Assembly (NCBI RefSeq): GCF_002158865.1
Contig: NZ_CP021455.1
Location: forward strand, 4,262,501 to 4,326,500
Source: Comamonas serinivorans
GTDB taxonomy: Bacteria; Pseudomonadota; Gammaproteobacteria; Burkholderiales; Burkholderiaceae_C
Direction: 5' to 3'
Length of the DNA: 64,000 nucleotides
The translations under genes were made by a program, and so were the position numbers. Below the pieces are notes generated by a model. That model saw only the letters and a program-made list of their open reading frames with translations. It did not search any database and had not been told where the DNA came from. Shown in pieces: positions 48,211 through 57,939 of the stretch (positions are counted from its first letter, which is position 1; each line of letters begins with the position of its first letter).

Positions 48211-49808
48211 GTCAGAACTGACTGACTGGCCCTCGTCAAGGCGAGTTGTTGGCGTGACAACAACAGCGCGTGCGCCGGCTGCGGGTCGGGCACGCCTTCC
48301 TCGCGCAGGATCGCGGCCACGCGCGGCACCAGGCGCTCGGCACAGGCCGCGTCCAGCATCAGCACGCGCGCCCGACGCGCCAGGACGTCGGCGACCGTGC
48401 GCGCGAACTCGTGGCGCACGGCGAAGCGCACGCGGGCTTCGCTCAGGCCCAGGCCCAGCACGCGGTCTGCGCCGGGCAGCTGCTGCACGGCGGCGGCATC
48501 ACGGCCCAGCCCCAGCCCATCGGGCGGCCGATGCAGCGGCGCGGGCAAAGCGTCGCCCACCTCGGGCGCGCCGGCCAGGCGCGGCAGCTCAGCGTCCTGC
48601 CCCACCCACGGTGGGCAGCCCAGCTGAAGCGCCACGCCTGCCAAGGCGTCGACGGCCATGACGCGGAAGGTGGTCCACTTGCCACCGACCACGCTGATCA
48701 GGCCGTCTGCGGCCACGTGCACGCGGTGCTCGCGGCTCAGGGTGGGGCTGGCGCCATGCGGGGCACCCGCGGCCAGCGCCAAGGGCCGCAGCCCCGCCCA
48801 CAGGCTGCGCACATCCGTGGGCTGCAGCGGCCGCCGCGTGTAGCGGTTGATCTCCGTCAGGATGAAGGCCACCTCGGCAGCCGATGGCAAGGGGTCGCGC
48901 GCCGGCGCCGGATGGGGCGTGTCCGTGGTGCCCAGCAGCACATGGCCCAGCCACGGTACCGCGAACAGCACGCGCCCGTCCGCCGTTTGCGGCAGCAACA
49001 CGGCGTGGTCGTTGAGCAGGCCCGCCTGCGGCACCACCAGGTGCGCCCCACGGCTCAGCAACACGGTGGCGGCGCCGCGCCCGTCGCCGTCGCCCCGCAC
49101 GGCATCCGACCAGACGCCCGTGGCGTTGACCACGCAGCGGGCCCGCAGGGTGTGGGTGACGCCCAGCTCGGCGTCGCGGCACACCAGGCCCCGCACCCGG
49201 CCGGCGTCGCGCAGCAGGCGCACGGCGGGACAGTGGTTGAGCAGCACGGCTCCGTGCGCCACCGCACTGCGCGCCAATGCCAAGGCGAAGCGCGCATCGT
49301 CGAACTGCGCATCCCAGTATCGAATACCTCCGTTGTGCAGATCATCGGAGAAGCCGGGTACTGCTTGATGCAAAGCCTGATTGGAGAGCCACTCGGTGCG
49401 CCCCAGGCTGTCCGCACCCGCCAGCCAGTCGTAAACGCCCAAGCCCAGGCGATGCAGCCCGTTGTCCCAGGCGCGGTGGGCCGGCACCACGAAGGGCAAG
49501 GGCTGCACCAGGTGCGGCGCAGCCTGCATCAGCCGCTTGCGTTCGTGCAGCGCCTGGCGCACCAGGGCCACGCGGCCTTGCGCCAGGTAGCGCACGCCGC
49601 CGTGAACCAGCTTGGTCGAGCGCGAGGAGGTGCCACTGGCGAAGTCGTCGGCCTCGACCAGGACCACGCGCAGGCCGCGCCGCGCCGCCAGCAGCGCCAC
49701 CCCCAGGCCGGTCGCGCCGCCGCCCACCACGGCCAGGTCCCACGGTTGTGGCCGCGCGATCTGCGCCAGCAAGGTGCGCCGGTCGGTGCTGGCCTCGGCC
49801 GGCGTCAT
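48207..49808 (-). CDS. glpD: Glycerol-3-phosphate dehydrogenase, FAD-dependent
   Basis: Oxidises sn-glycerol-3-phosphate to dihydroxyacetone phosphate at the inner membrane, feeding quinones. The 533-residue protein has the FAD motif VVGGGATGLGVALL at about residues 27-40, SGTSSRSTKLVHGGVRYL and GGKWTTFRVMA. The start overlaps the glpK stop (ATGA), so the pair is translationally coupled. A dyad element of altered spacing lies in frame at 49316-49362, in a stretch of unusual codons although the protein there (GGIRYWDAQFDDAR) is conserved. Confidence 0.93.
   Translation of the reverse strand: MTPAEASTDRRTLLAQIARPQPWDLAVVGGGATGLGVALLAARRGLRVVLVEADDFASGTSSRSTKLVHGGVRYLAQGRVALVRQALHERKRLMQAAPHLVQPLPFVVPAHRAWDNGLHRLGLGVYDWLAGADSLGRTEWLSNQALHQAVPGFSDDLHNGGIRYWDAQFDDARFALALARSAVAHGAVLLNHCPAVRLLRDAGRVRGLVCRDAELGVTHTLRARCVVNATGVWSDAVRGDGDGRGAATVLLSRGAHLVVPQAGLLNDHAVLLPQTADGRVLFAVPWLGHVLLGTTDTPHPAPARDPLPSAAEVAFILTEINRYTRRPLQPTDVRSLWAGLRPLALAAGAPHGASPTLSREHRVHVAADGLISVVGGKWTTFRVMAVDALAGVALQLGCPPWVGQDAELPRLAGAPEVGDALPAPLHRPPDGLGLGRDAAAVQQLPGADRVLGLGLSEARVRFAVRHEFARTVADVLARRARVLMLDAACAERLVPRVAAILREEGVPDPQPAHALLLSRQQLALTRASQSVLT
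49316..49362. repeat. 47-bp dyad element variant, copy 20, inside glpD
   Basis: Blocks AGTATC, CGTT, ATCG and GGTACT all match variants seen elsewhere, but the spacing is 9/9/9 instead of 10/8/10. It lies within conserved GlpD sequence of normal length, so it is not an insertion. Chance resemblance is possible. Confidence 0.45.
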
Positions 49809-51352
49809 GGCGCTGCCGCGTCGGCCCGCGCCCAGTGGCGGCTGCGCCTCATGGCGTCGCGCCACACGGCCCGGCGATCGGCCCGCTCCGCCTCAGACAC
49901 GGTGGGCTCGAACCGCCGCGCCACGCCCCATTGCGCCGCAATCGCCGCGCCCGAGGTCCACACGCCGGTGGCCAGCCCCGCCAAGTAGGCCACACCCAGG
50001 GCCGTCGTCTCGGTCTGGCGCGGCCGCACCACGGGCACCCCCAGCAAATCGGCCTGCAGCTGCATCAGCACATCGTTGCGGCTGGCCCCGCCGTCCACGC
50101 GCAGCTCCTGCACCGGCGTGCCGGCATCGAGCGCCATGGCCTCGAACACATCGGCGCACTGCTGGGCGATGCCGTCCAGCGCCGCGCGCGCGATGTGCGC
50201 CCGCGTGCTGCCCCGGTGCAGGCCCACCAGCAGGCCCCGGGCGTGCGGGTCCCAATGCGGCGCCCCCAGGCCCGCGAACGCCGGCACCATGCACACCCCG
50301 CCGGCATCGGGCACGCTGGCGGCCAGCGCCTGCACCTCGTCGGCGCGCTGAATCAGGCCCAGGCCGTCGCGCAGCCACTGGATGGTGGCGCCGCCCATGA
50401 ACACCGAGCCCTCCAGCCCATACGTCTTGTTGGCGGCCACCTCCGGCGGGCCTTGCCAGGCCACGGTGGTCAGCAGGCGATGCGTGCTGCGGCATGGCTC
50501 GTCGCCCGTGTTCATGAGCATGAAGCAGCCCGTGCCGTAGGTGTTCTTGGCCATGCCGGGGGCAAAGCAGGCCTGGCCGAACAGGGCCGCCTGCTGGTCG
50601 CCCGCCACGCCCGCAATCGGCAGCGGGATGCCAAACAACGCGGCGTCGGTGTCGGCCACCCAGCCGCAGGACGGCACCACACGCGGCAACACCGCACGCG
50701 GGATGTCGAACAGCCTCAGCAGCCCATCGTCCCAGGCAAAGCGGTGGATGTCGAACAACAGCGTGCGCGCCGCGTTGCTGGCATCGCACACGTGCGCGCG
50801 GCCGCCCGTCAGGCGCCAGATCAGCCAGCTGTCCACGGTGCCGAACGCCAGCTCGCCCGCCTCGGCCCGTTGGCGCGCGCCGGGCACGTGCGCCAACAGC
50901 CAGGCCAGTTTGCTGGCCGAAAAATACGCATCCAGCACCAGCCCGGTGCGGCGCTGCAAACGGGCCGCGTGGCCGGCCTGCCGCAGCGCCTCGCAGGCCG
51001 GTGCCGTGCGCCGGTCCTGCCAGACGATGGCGGGCGCCACCGGCAGCCCCGTGGCGCGGTCCCACAGCACCGTGGTTTCGCGCTGGTTGGCGATGCCGAT
51101 GCCCGCCACCTGCGCCAGCGTGCGCGTCTCACCGGGCCGCGCCTGGGCCTGCCATTGCGCCAGCGCCTCCTGGGCCACAGCGTATTGGCTGCGCCAGATG
51201 TCCATGGCGTCGTGCTCGACCCAGCCCGACTGCGGGAAGTGCTGCGGAAACTCGCGCTGCGCGAGCGCCTGCACCTGCCCCTGGTCGTCGATGACCAAGG
51301 CGCGCGACGAGGTGGTGCCCTGATCCAGGGCCAGCAAATGGCGTGGCGGCAT
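49805..51352 (-). CDS. glpK: Glycerol kinase
   Basis: Phosphorylates glycerol with ATP in the cytoplasm. The 515-residue FGGY-family protein shows LLALDQGTTSSRALV at the N-terminus, the substrate region QRETTVLWDR, KNTYGTGCFMLMNTG and DGGASRNDVLMQLQADLLG at the C-terminal FGGY signature. The start at 51352 is the conserved one. With glpD it converts glycerol to dihydroxyacetone phosphate. No glpF or regulator is in the window. Confidence 0.95.
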   Translation of the reverse strand: MPPRHLLALDQGTTSSRALVIDDQGQVQALAQREFPQHFPQSGWVEHDAMDIWRSQYAVAQEALAQWQAQARPGETRTLAQVAGIGIANQRETTVLWDRATGLPVAPAIVWQDRRTAPACEALRQAGHAARLQRRTGLVLDAYFSASKLAWLLAHVPGARQRAEAGELAFGTVDSWLIWRLTGGRAHVCDASNAARTLLFDIHRFAWDDGLLRLFDIPRAVLPRVVPSCGWVADTDAALFGIPLPIAGVAGDQQAALFGQACFAPGMAKNTYGTGCFMLMNTGDEPCRSTHRLLTTVAWQGPPEVAANKTYGLEGSVFMGGATIQWLRDGLGLIQRADEVQALAASVPDAGGVCMVPAFAGLGAPHWDPHARGLLVGLHRGSTRAHIARAALDGIAQQCADVFEAMALDAGTPVQELRVDGGASRNDVLMQLQADLLGVPVVRPRQTETTALGVAYLAGLATGVWTSGAAIAAQWGVARRFEPTVSEAERADRRAVWRDAMRRSRHWARADAAAP

Positions 51353-51444
51353 GCGCCACACGCTAGCGCATCGCGGCCCGGCTGACCAGCGAGGGCGCGC
51401 CACCAGGCGCAAGGCGCGAAGCTTCGGCAGCTTGAACATCAAGC

Positions 51445-51492
51445 AGTATCGACAGATCGCCGATTTTGTTCAAACGGGAAGTTACCCATACT
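51445..51492. repeat. 48-bp dyad element, copy 21
   Basis: Blocks AGTATC, CGAT, AACG and CATACT at the standard spacing, 92 bp upstream of the glpK start. It is one of the few copies between divergent genes. Confidence 0.75.
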
Positions 51493-51620
51493 CCAATCAA
51501 ACCTACACGCCATCGATTCAACCCACTGCTGACTGCGCAGCCCCCCGGGAATGCCAGCCCCGACGCAGACCGACGATCCCCTCGCCCGGCCTGGCTCACG
51601 GCGTCCGGCCTGATCAGGCC

Positions 51621-51684
51621 CACCGCCACCGCCACCGCCACCGCCACCGCCATCGGCTTCGGCTTCGGCTTCGGCTTCGGCTTC
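51621..51684 (+). repeat. Two adjacent hexanucleotide microsatellites
   Basis: Five units of CACCGC (51621-51650) are followed by five units of GGCTTC (51655-51684). Both are multiples of 3, so no frame is interrupted, but no gene covers them. Confidence 0.85.
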
Positions 51685-52010
51685 GCGCCGCTGCGGCTGC
51701 GGCTGCACCGCATCGGCAACGTGAACGGCAGCGACGCCAAGGTTTCCCAGGCCAGCCAGAGCGTTGCACCGGGCCCTGATCGCCGCACGGCGCGCCGAAC
51801 CCTGCCCTGTGGCTGATGGCCATCGCTGGGTGCCACCGACACAAGCTCCGTTCGCACCGCCCCCCGGCGCTCAGACGGCCGGACGCGCCCCGCGCGATCG
51901 GCGGTCCCGTCAGCCGCGCGCGCCGCACCGTGCAGGCGCCATGCACGGGTCGCCAAGGCGGGCGCCGTGGCCATTTCTCCCGCGCCCGCTCGGCGATGGA
52001 CAATCGCGCC

Positions 52011-52850
<840 letters not shown>

Positions 52851-52852
52851 GC

Positions 52853-53452
52853 ATGCACGCCCACCCCGACGCGCAGGCGCCCACCGCGCCGCCGGCCCCG
52901 GCGCGCATGCAACGGGTGTTGGTGCTGGGCTCGGGCGGCGCCGGCAAGTCCACCCTGGCCCAGACCCTGGCCGCGCGCACCGGCTTGCCGCTGGTCCACC
53001 TCGATCGCCTGTACTGGCAACCCGGCTGGGTGGAGCCGCCCAAACCCGCCTGGCGGGCCACGCTGGCGCAGCTGATCGCCCAGCCGGCCTGGATCCTCGA
53101 CGGCAACTACGGCGGCACGCTGGAGGACCGCCTGGCGGCCTGCGACACCGTGTTGCTGATCGATGTGCCCACGCACGTCTGCCTGTGGCGCATCGTCAAG
53201 CGCCGCTGGCTGAACGCAGGGCGCGCCCGGCCCGACATGGCGCCGGGCTGCGCCGAAAAGCTGGACTGGCCCTTTGTGTGGTGGGTGGCCACCTACCGCC
53301 GCCAGCGCCTGCCGGCCTTGCGGGCCCGGTTGCGGGCCCTGCCCGCCACCACCCGCGTGCGGGTGCTGCGCCACGAGGCCGACCTGCTGCGCTGGCTTGC
53401 GACCTTGCCCGACGAACGGCCGCCTTCGGCCTCCGCATCGCTTCAGCATTGA
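52853..53452 (+). CDS. P-loop nucleotide kinase-like protein (FlaR/adenylate kinase-like)
   Basis: A 199-residue protein with Walker A GSGGAGKST (about residues 26-34). LVHLDRLYWQPGW and WILDGNYGGTLEDRLAACD follow, the pattern of the small kinase family sometimes called topology modulation protein FlaR or adenylate-kinase-related. The substrate is not known. An internal ATG at 52907 would remove an Ala/Pro-rich start. The 2-bp spacing from proC implies one transcript. Confidence 0.8.
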   Translation: MHAHPDAQAPTAPPAPARMQRVLVLGSGGAGKSTLAQTLAARTGLPLVHLDRLYWQPGWVEPPKPAWRATLAQLIAQPAWILDGNYGGTLEDRLAACDTVLLIDVPTHVCLWRIVKRRWLNAGRARPDMAPGCAEKLDWPFVWWVATYRRQRLPALRARLRALPATTRVRVLRHEADLLRWLATLPDERPPSASASLQH

Positions 53453-53459
53453 AACGAGG

Positions 53460-53507
53460 AGTATGGTGCCATCACCGTTTTCAATTCAACGGCAACACAC
53501 CCATACT
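53460..53507. repeat. 48-bp dyad element, copy 22
   Basis: Blocks AGTATG, CGTT, AACG and CATACT, all consensus, at the standard spacing. It fills the whole gap between two convergent genes: 7 bp from one stop codon and 2 bp from the other. Confidence 0.85.
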
Positions 53508-53509
53508 CC

Positions 53510-54424
53510 TCACAGAATGGCATAGGCAGATGCCACGCCAGCGAACAGCGCCACCCCCATCCAGTGGCTTTTGCTGAAGGCGGTGAAACACCCTTCGCGC
53601 GTGCGGTCCTTGATCAGGTGGTGGTGCCAGACGATCTGCACCGCAATGGCGGCACAACCCAGCCAGAACGGCCACGGCAGGTGACGCAGGGCCAGGGCCC
53701 ACAGCAGCAGGTTCAGCACGAAGAAGCCCAGCACCGCCGCCACATCGAAGCGCCCCAGCGTGATGGCCGAGGTGCGCATGCCGATCTTCAGGTCGTCGTC
53801 GCGGTCGACCATCGCGTACTCGGTGTCGTAGGCCAGCACCAGGCACAGGTTGCCCAGCCACATCAACCAGGCCTCGGCCGGCACGCGGCCCTGCACCGCG
53901 GCGTAGGCGATCACGATGCCGAAGTTGAACGCGATGCCCAGCACCGCCTGCGGCATGGCGAAAAACCGCTTGGTGAAGGGGTACAGGATGGTCACCAGCA
54001 CCGCCGGCACCGACCACGCCACCGCCTCCCAGCGCGTGGTCAGTACCAGGCCCAGCGACACCAGGGTCAGCACCGCGCCCAGCAGCAAGGCCTCGGTCAC
54101 CGACACCTGGCCCGAGGTGATGGGCCGATTGACCGTGCGCTTGACGTGGCGGTCGAAGTCGCGGTCGGCCACGTCGTTGATGCAGCAGCCCGCGCTGCGC
54201 ATGAGCACCGTGCCCAGCACGAAAACGGTGAGCAGGTGCCAGCCCGGAAAACCACCCGAGGCCGCCCACAGCGCCGCCAGCGTGGGCCAGACCAGCACCA
54301 GCCAGCCCGCAGGCCGGTCGAAACGGATCAGGTTCAGGTACAGGGCCAGCTTGCGCCGCCACAGCGGCGCGGGCGACGGTGAAGAGGGGGGCACCGAAAG
54401 CGGCGCGGGAGCGGGAGCAGCCAT
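53510..54424 (-). CDS. ubiA: 4-hydroxybenzoate polyprenyltransferase
   Basis: Attaches the isoprenoid tail to 4-hydroxybenzoate in ubiquinone synthesis. The 304-residue membrane protein has about eight to nine hydrophobic segments. The two Asp-rich motifs that bind Mg-diphosphate are NDVADRDFD (residues 83-91) and DTEYAMVDRDDD (residues 200-211). ILYPFTKRFF and the C-terminal FSKSHWMG are also typical. The start at 54424 excludes non-homologous upstream sequence. It is divergent from the TauD-like gene. Confidence 0.95.
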   Translation of the reverse strand: MAAPAPAPLSVPPSSPSPAPLWRRKLALYLNLIRFDRPAGWLVLVWPTLAALWAASGGFPGWHLLTVFVLGTVLMRSAGCCINDVADRDFDRHVKRTVNRPITSGQVSVTEALLLGAVLTLVSLGLVLTTRWEAVAWSVPAVLVTILYPFTKRFFAMPQAVLGIAFNFGIVIAYAAVQGRVPAEAWLMWLGNLCLVLAYDTEYAMVDRDDDLKIGMRTSAITLGRFDVAAVLGFFVLNLLLWALALRHLPWPFWLGCAAIAVQIVWHHHLIKDRTREGCFTAFSKSHWMGVALFAGVASAYAIL

Positions 54425-54588
54425 GGGCTGAGCATACTGCGCGCCCCGTCGGACCCCTGGCCGCGGATGGACTGGCTGGCTGGAGTCGCCTGACCGCGGC
54501 AGTCGCCCGGGCGGCTGCCTGCACGCCGCTGCGCTGCTGCAATGCCGCCACAGGGCGCCCCGGCGTCCGCCAACTGGAGCCCTCGCAG

Positions 54589-55413
54589 ATGCGCATTCAA
54601 CAAGTGGCCGGCGCCATCGGCGCCGAAATTCACGGCATCGATCTGGCCCGCGGCCTGAGTGCCAGCGAGGCCCAGGCCGTGCGCGACGCCTTCCTGACAC
54701 ACCAGGTCATCTTCTTTCGCGACCAGGCGCTGACGCCCGAGGCCTTCATGGCCTTTGCCGAGGCCATGGGCACACCGGTGGAGTACCCCTTCGTCAAAGG
54801 CATTGCCGGCTTCCCCCAGATCATCGAGGTGAAAAAGCTGGAGACCGAGCGCGTGAATTTCGGTGGCATCTGGCATTCGGACACCACCTACCTGGACGAG
54901 CCGCCCATGGGCTCGATGCTGCTCGCGCGCGAGGTGCCGCCCTACGGCGGCGACACCTTGTTCGCCAGCCAGTACGCGGCCTACGAGGCCTTGTCGGATG
55001 GGATGAAGCGCATCCTCGATCCGCTGGTGGGCATTTCCAGCTCGGCCAAGGCCGACGTCAGCAAAACGCGCGAAGACCGCCTGCGCAGCGACGGCAAGGA
55101 CGAGGCACCCCGCGACTACCTGGCCACCCATCCGGTGGTGCGCACCCACCCCGAGACGGGGCGCAAGGCCTTGTTCGTCAACGTGGCCCACACCGCCGGC
55201 ATCGAGGGCCTGACCGAGGCGGAAAGTGCGCCGCTGCTGCAGTTCCTGTTCGCACACCAGGTCAAGCCCGAGTTCACCTGCCGCTTTGTGTGGCAGCCCG
55301 GCTCGCTGGCCTTCTGGGACAACCGCTGCGCGCAGCACAACCCCGTCAACGACTACCACGGCCACCGCCGCGTCATGCACCGCATCACGCTGGCGGGCGA
55401 CCGGCCGCGCTGA
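54589..55413 (+). CDS. TauD/TfdA family Fe(II)/2-oxoglutarate dioxygenase
   Basis: A 274-residue non-haem iron oxygenase. The HxD iron pair lies in WHSDTTYLDEPP, the distal His in WDNRCAQHNPVNDYHGHRR, and the Arg that binds 2-oxoglutarate in the following RRVMHR. The N-terminal AGAIGAEIHGIDLARGL and FFRDQALTPEAF are typical of taurine or 2,4-D dioxygenases. The substrate is uncertain. No sulphonate transporter genes are adjacent. Confidence 0.9.
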   Translation: MRIQQVAGAIGAEIHGIDLARGLSASEAQAVRDAFLTHQVIFFRDQALTPEAFMAFAEAMGTPVEYPFVKGIAGFPQIIEVKKLETERVNFGGIWHSDTTYLDEPPMGSMLLAREVPPYGGDTLFASQYAAYEALSDGMKRILDPLVGISSSAKADVSKTREDRLRSDGKDEAPRDYLATHPVVRTHPETGRKALFVNVAHTAGIEGLTEAESAPLLQFLFAHQVKPEFTCRFVWQPGSLAFWDNRCAQHNPVNDYHGHRRVMHRITLAGDRPR

Positions 55414-55450
55414 AGCACCACGCAGTCGCCATGCTGTTTTGATACAAAAG

Positions 55451-55498
55451 AGTATTCACCCCTTGTCGTTGTGAATGAATCGACAAAAGGCCCATACT
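55451..55498. repeat. 48-bp dyad element, copy 23
   Basis: Blocks AGTATT, CGTT, ATCG and CATACT at the standard spacing, in the gap between convergent tauD-like and hupE genes. Confidence 0.72.
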
Positions 55499-55691
55499 CC
55501 CAACTTCATTCAAAACGACGACGCGGGCCAGCACCGAACCTGGTGCGGGCTGCGGTCAGCCTGACATGCAGCACGCCCCCTCGTCGTGGCTCACCAGGGA
55601 TCGGTGCCTCACCCGAATCCCCATCCGCCATGGGCGCGAGCGGCTGGCCAGGCCCTGAAGCCCGCCAAGCCGCAGCCGCCGTGAACGGCGT

Positions 55692-56324
55692 TCAAACCGT
55701 CAGCAGGCCTGCCGCCTGGCTGATGCTGAACCACAGACCGGTGGCCGTGACCGCCACGCCCGCCGTGACGGCCGAGCGCGCAAAGCTGCTGGCCTGCAGC
55801 CGGTTCAGCGCGCTCGAGATGCCCACCATCACCCCCCACTGGATCAAGACGAAGCCCAGCAGGTAGGCGTACAAGGCGGTGGGCTCAGCCCCCACGATGG
55901 ACTCGCCGTAGGCGTAGCCGTGGAACCCCCCCGCCACCGGCAGCAGCACCCACAACCCCTGGGCCGGTGCCAGCTGACGCGTCCACACCAGGGCACCTGC
56001 CAGCACCACTGACAAAGCCACCCACAGCTCAGAGCCTGGCACATCCACCCGGTTGAGGTGCAAAACCGTGCCGAGCAGCGCGGCCAGGACAAAGGCCCCC
56101 GCCAAGCCGGCCCGCAAGGCCGCTGGCCGCTTGGCGATGAGCCAAGCCGCCGCGACGATGAAGGCCAGGTGGTCCAGCCCGATGACGGGATGCGCCAGGC
56201 CAGACAGCAGGCCTTGCGTGAACGTGCTCGGCATGGCGCCATCCATGGCGTGGTGCGCCTGTGCGCCCAGCGAGGTGCCCAGCAGCGCCAGACCGGCGAG
56301 GGTGGACGGGAACGTGCGTGTCAT
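55692..56324 (-). CDS. HupE/UreJ family nickel/cobalt transporter
   Basis: A 210-residue membrane protein with a signal-like first helix (about residues 1-22) and then AHHAMDG. The family signature GLLSGLAHPVIGLDHLAFIV, whose His and Asp residues bind metal, is present, and further helices include LLPVAGGFHGYAYGES. AAGGAGATCTTC precedes the ATG. A cobalamin riboswitch lies upstream on the same strand, which for this family points to cobalt rather than nickel uptake. The TGA of an upstream frame overlaps its ATG. Confidence 0.88.
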   Translation of the reverse strand: MTRTFPSTLAGLALLGTSLGAQAHHAMDGAMPSTFTQGLLSGLAHPVIGLDHLAFIVAAAWLIAKRPAALRAGLAGAFVLAALLGTVLHLNRVDVPGSELWVALSVVLAGALVWTRQLAPAQGLWVLLPVAGGFHGYAYGESIVGAEPTALYAYLLGFVLIQWGVMVGISSALNRLQASSFARSAVTAGVAVTATGLWFSISQAAGLLTV

Positions 56325-57019
56325 GAAGATCTCCTTCTTGCGTGATGAAAGTGGTGACCGGCCAGCCTCACCCAGACCGGGCGAGGCGGGGCCCGTCGAT
56401 CGGGGCGGCATTGATGGCGCCGGCGCAGGGCCTGTGGCGCGGCGGCCAGGGTCTGGGTCTGGGTCTGGGTCTGGGCCACGCGTCCGCAGCGCGCATCCGG
56501 GCCTCCGTGGATGTGCAGATCGGCGTGCGCTCCGGCGCGTGGCGCAGGCTGGCCCGCCGCGGCCGTCGGCTGCGCTGGGCAGGAATCGCTGGGAAACGGC
56601 ATGGGCCGAAGAGGCCCGCAGCGCGGGCGTGGCCCCTCAGGCTGCATCCGCGGGAAGCGCACCAGCACCTCATCGAGCGAGCGGGCGGGCCCGTTCGCCA
56701 CCACCGGCCTGTCGCCCCGCGCGGGGTTGCGCCCTGCCTTGCGCGGTGGCTTGCCGGCCCGCAGCGGGCGCGTCACGCCCATGGCGAACCGCAGCCAGCC
56801 GGCCAGCGGCCCTGTCCAGTGGTGGATGCAATGCACCCACACCATCGGCAGTCGGAATCCCGACGTTCGCCCCATGCAACACCCATGCCTGTACCGGCCA
56901 ACCACCCGTGGCCTGTGAACGATGTGCAGGGGAATGTCGCTGAGCGATGCGGCGCCAGGGCGCAGCCGCCCTCGCCGGCCACGCGTCTGGCGCGCAGCCT
57001 CACCCGGTTCACACGCCAT
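56321..57019 (-). other. Doubtful frame between the cobalamin riboswitch and hupE, possible PepSY remnant
   Basis: One frame stays open for 232 codons and its TGA overlaps the hupE ATG. From about 56840 to 56620 it has strongly G/C third positions. It also contains HHWTGPLAGWLRFAMGVT, like the first transmembrane helix of PepSY-type membrane proteins (H-x-WTG-x-x-x-GWL-x-F), and later SLDEVLVRFPRMQP. The rest has no recognisable fold and includes a simple repeat (56449-56475). It may be a decayed gene once under riboswitch control. Confidence 0.3.
56449..56475 (+). repeat. Hexanucleotide microsatellite, GGGTCT x 4.5
   Basis: Four perfect units plus GGG lie within the doubtful frame upstream of hupE, where they would encode alternating Gln-Thr on the minus strand. 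Confidence 0.85.
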
Positions 57020-57035
57020 CCCGCTGCGTCCCAGT

Positions 57036-57255
57036 CAGCGACAGGCCGGTCTCCGGGCTCACAGAGTTCAGCGCGTGGACGCGACTGAGGCCGACACACA
57101 CCTTCCCGCTTGCGCAGTGGTGGCCGTCACCGGGGGTGACGACGCGTGGCCGACATCTCTGATTACCGTTGCGGGTGCAGCACAGGATTGGTGGCCGAGC
57201 CACGCACCTGTTTCCCGTTTCACTTCATGCCCTGCGGGGGATGAAGCACCTGTCG
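57036..57255 (-). promoter_or_regulatory. Cobalamin riboswitch
   Basis: Read on the minus strand, the conserved blocks appear in order. They are GGTGCTTCA at the 5' end, AACGGGAAACAGGTG, AATCCTGTGCTGCACCCGCA then ACGGTAA (the B12 core), CACTGCGC with AAGCGGGAAGGTG, and AGCCCGGAGACCGGCCTGTC (B12 box). The order and spacing match the AdoCbl aptamer. It points toward lower coordinates, that is toward hupE 0.7 kb away. Its immediate target is unclear because no intact gene starts directly behind it. Confidence 0.9.
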
Positions 57256-57329
57256 TGCGGGCGGATTCTAAGGGCGCCCCCGCAGGCGTCGGCCACCGAC
57301 GCGTCGCCTCGGGCACGCCGGGGCGGACC

Positions 57330-57677
57330 TCACCAGCCCAGGGCCAGGTGCAGCGGCAGGTAGATCGCCATGCCCACGGCGATGGCCCCCGGCATGGCGT
57401 AGCCGGTGTGTTTGCGCCAGAACACGAAGGCCGCGGCGGCCAGGGCCGCCCAGACGCGCGCGTCGGTCCAGGACAGGCTGAACTGCCCGCCGCTGAAGGC
57501 CAGCTCGGGCGCGATGACGGCGCCGAGTGCGGCAATGGGCGCGTACTGCAGGCCGCGCCCGGCCCAGGCCGGCAGCGGCCATTCCTTGTTCGAGAGGAAG
57601 AAGAAGCAGCGCGCGATCACCGTGGTCGCGGTCAGGCCCACGATGACGAGCAGGGTCCAGAGGTCGGTGCCGCTCAC
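57330..57677 (-). CDS. azlD: AzlD family branched-chain amino-acid transport protein
   Basis: A 115-residue inner-membrane protein with four hydrophobic segments, the small partner of AzlC in export of branched-chain amino acids or analogues. ALGAVIAPELAF and a GYAMPGAIAVGMAIYLPLHL tail fit the family. I chose the GTG at 57677 since the family N-terminus (LWTLLVIVGLTATT) begins there; no ATG is well placed. It follows azlC with a 234-bp gap. Confidence 0.82.
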   Translation of the reverse strand: MSGTDLWTLLVIVGLTATTVIARCFFFLSNKEWPLPAWAGRGLQYAPIAALGAVIAPELAFSGGQFSLSWTDARVWAALAAAAFVFWRKHTGYAMPGAIAVGMAIYLPLHLALGW

Positions 57678-57891
57678 CGCAGCCCCCCGGTGAAGTGCGC
57701 CACAGTGCGCGTGGCCTGGCGTGCGGCCATGAGCGCGGCCTGGCGCTCGAACTGAAGTACGGCTGGGCCAGCCCAGCGCCACGTCACCCGTGGTAGGGCG
57801 CCCGGCACCTGTCCAACGGGTGCCGCTGCCGCAACCGGCGCGCGCACGACGATTGCACGGGTGCGGCCCGTGCAAAGGAAAGAAAACAAGG

Positions 57892-57939
57892 GGTATGCTG
57901 CCATCACCGTTTCACTTTGAACGCAGAGGGGTTGATACA
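57892..57939. repeat. 48-bp dyad element, copy 24, overlapping the azlC 3' end
   Basis: Blocks GGTATG, CGTT, AACG and GATACA at the standard spacing. Its right half covers the last nine codons and stop of azlC (CDS end at 57912). Confidence 0.65.

Larger units (their letters stand above)
51353..52010. other. Divergent intergenic region between glpK and proC
   Basis: It contains the dyad element at 51445-51492 and two adjacent hexanucleotide repeats at 51621-51684. Promoters for both genes are expected here but no clear boxes are seen. Long open frames are simple-sequence artefacts. Confidence 0.5.

Noticed and set aside
51600..51710. Repetitive Gly/Ala/Glu or Lys/Pro frames between glpK and proC as a coding gene
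   Set aside because: They arise from hexanucleotide microsatellites; no flanking conserved sequence or start signal.
54433..54438. CATACT near the ubiA start as another dyad element
   Set aside because: The other three blocks are absent at the required distances upstream.
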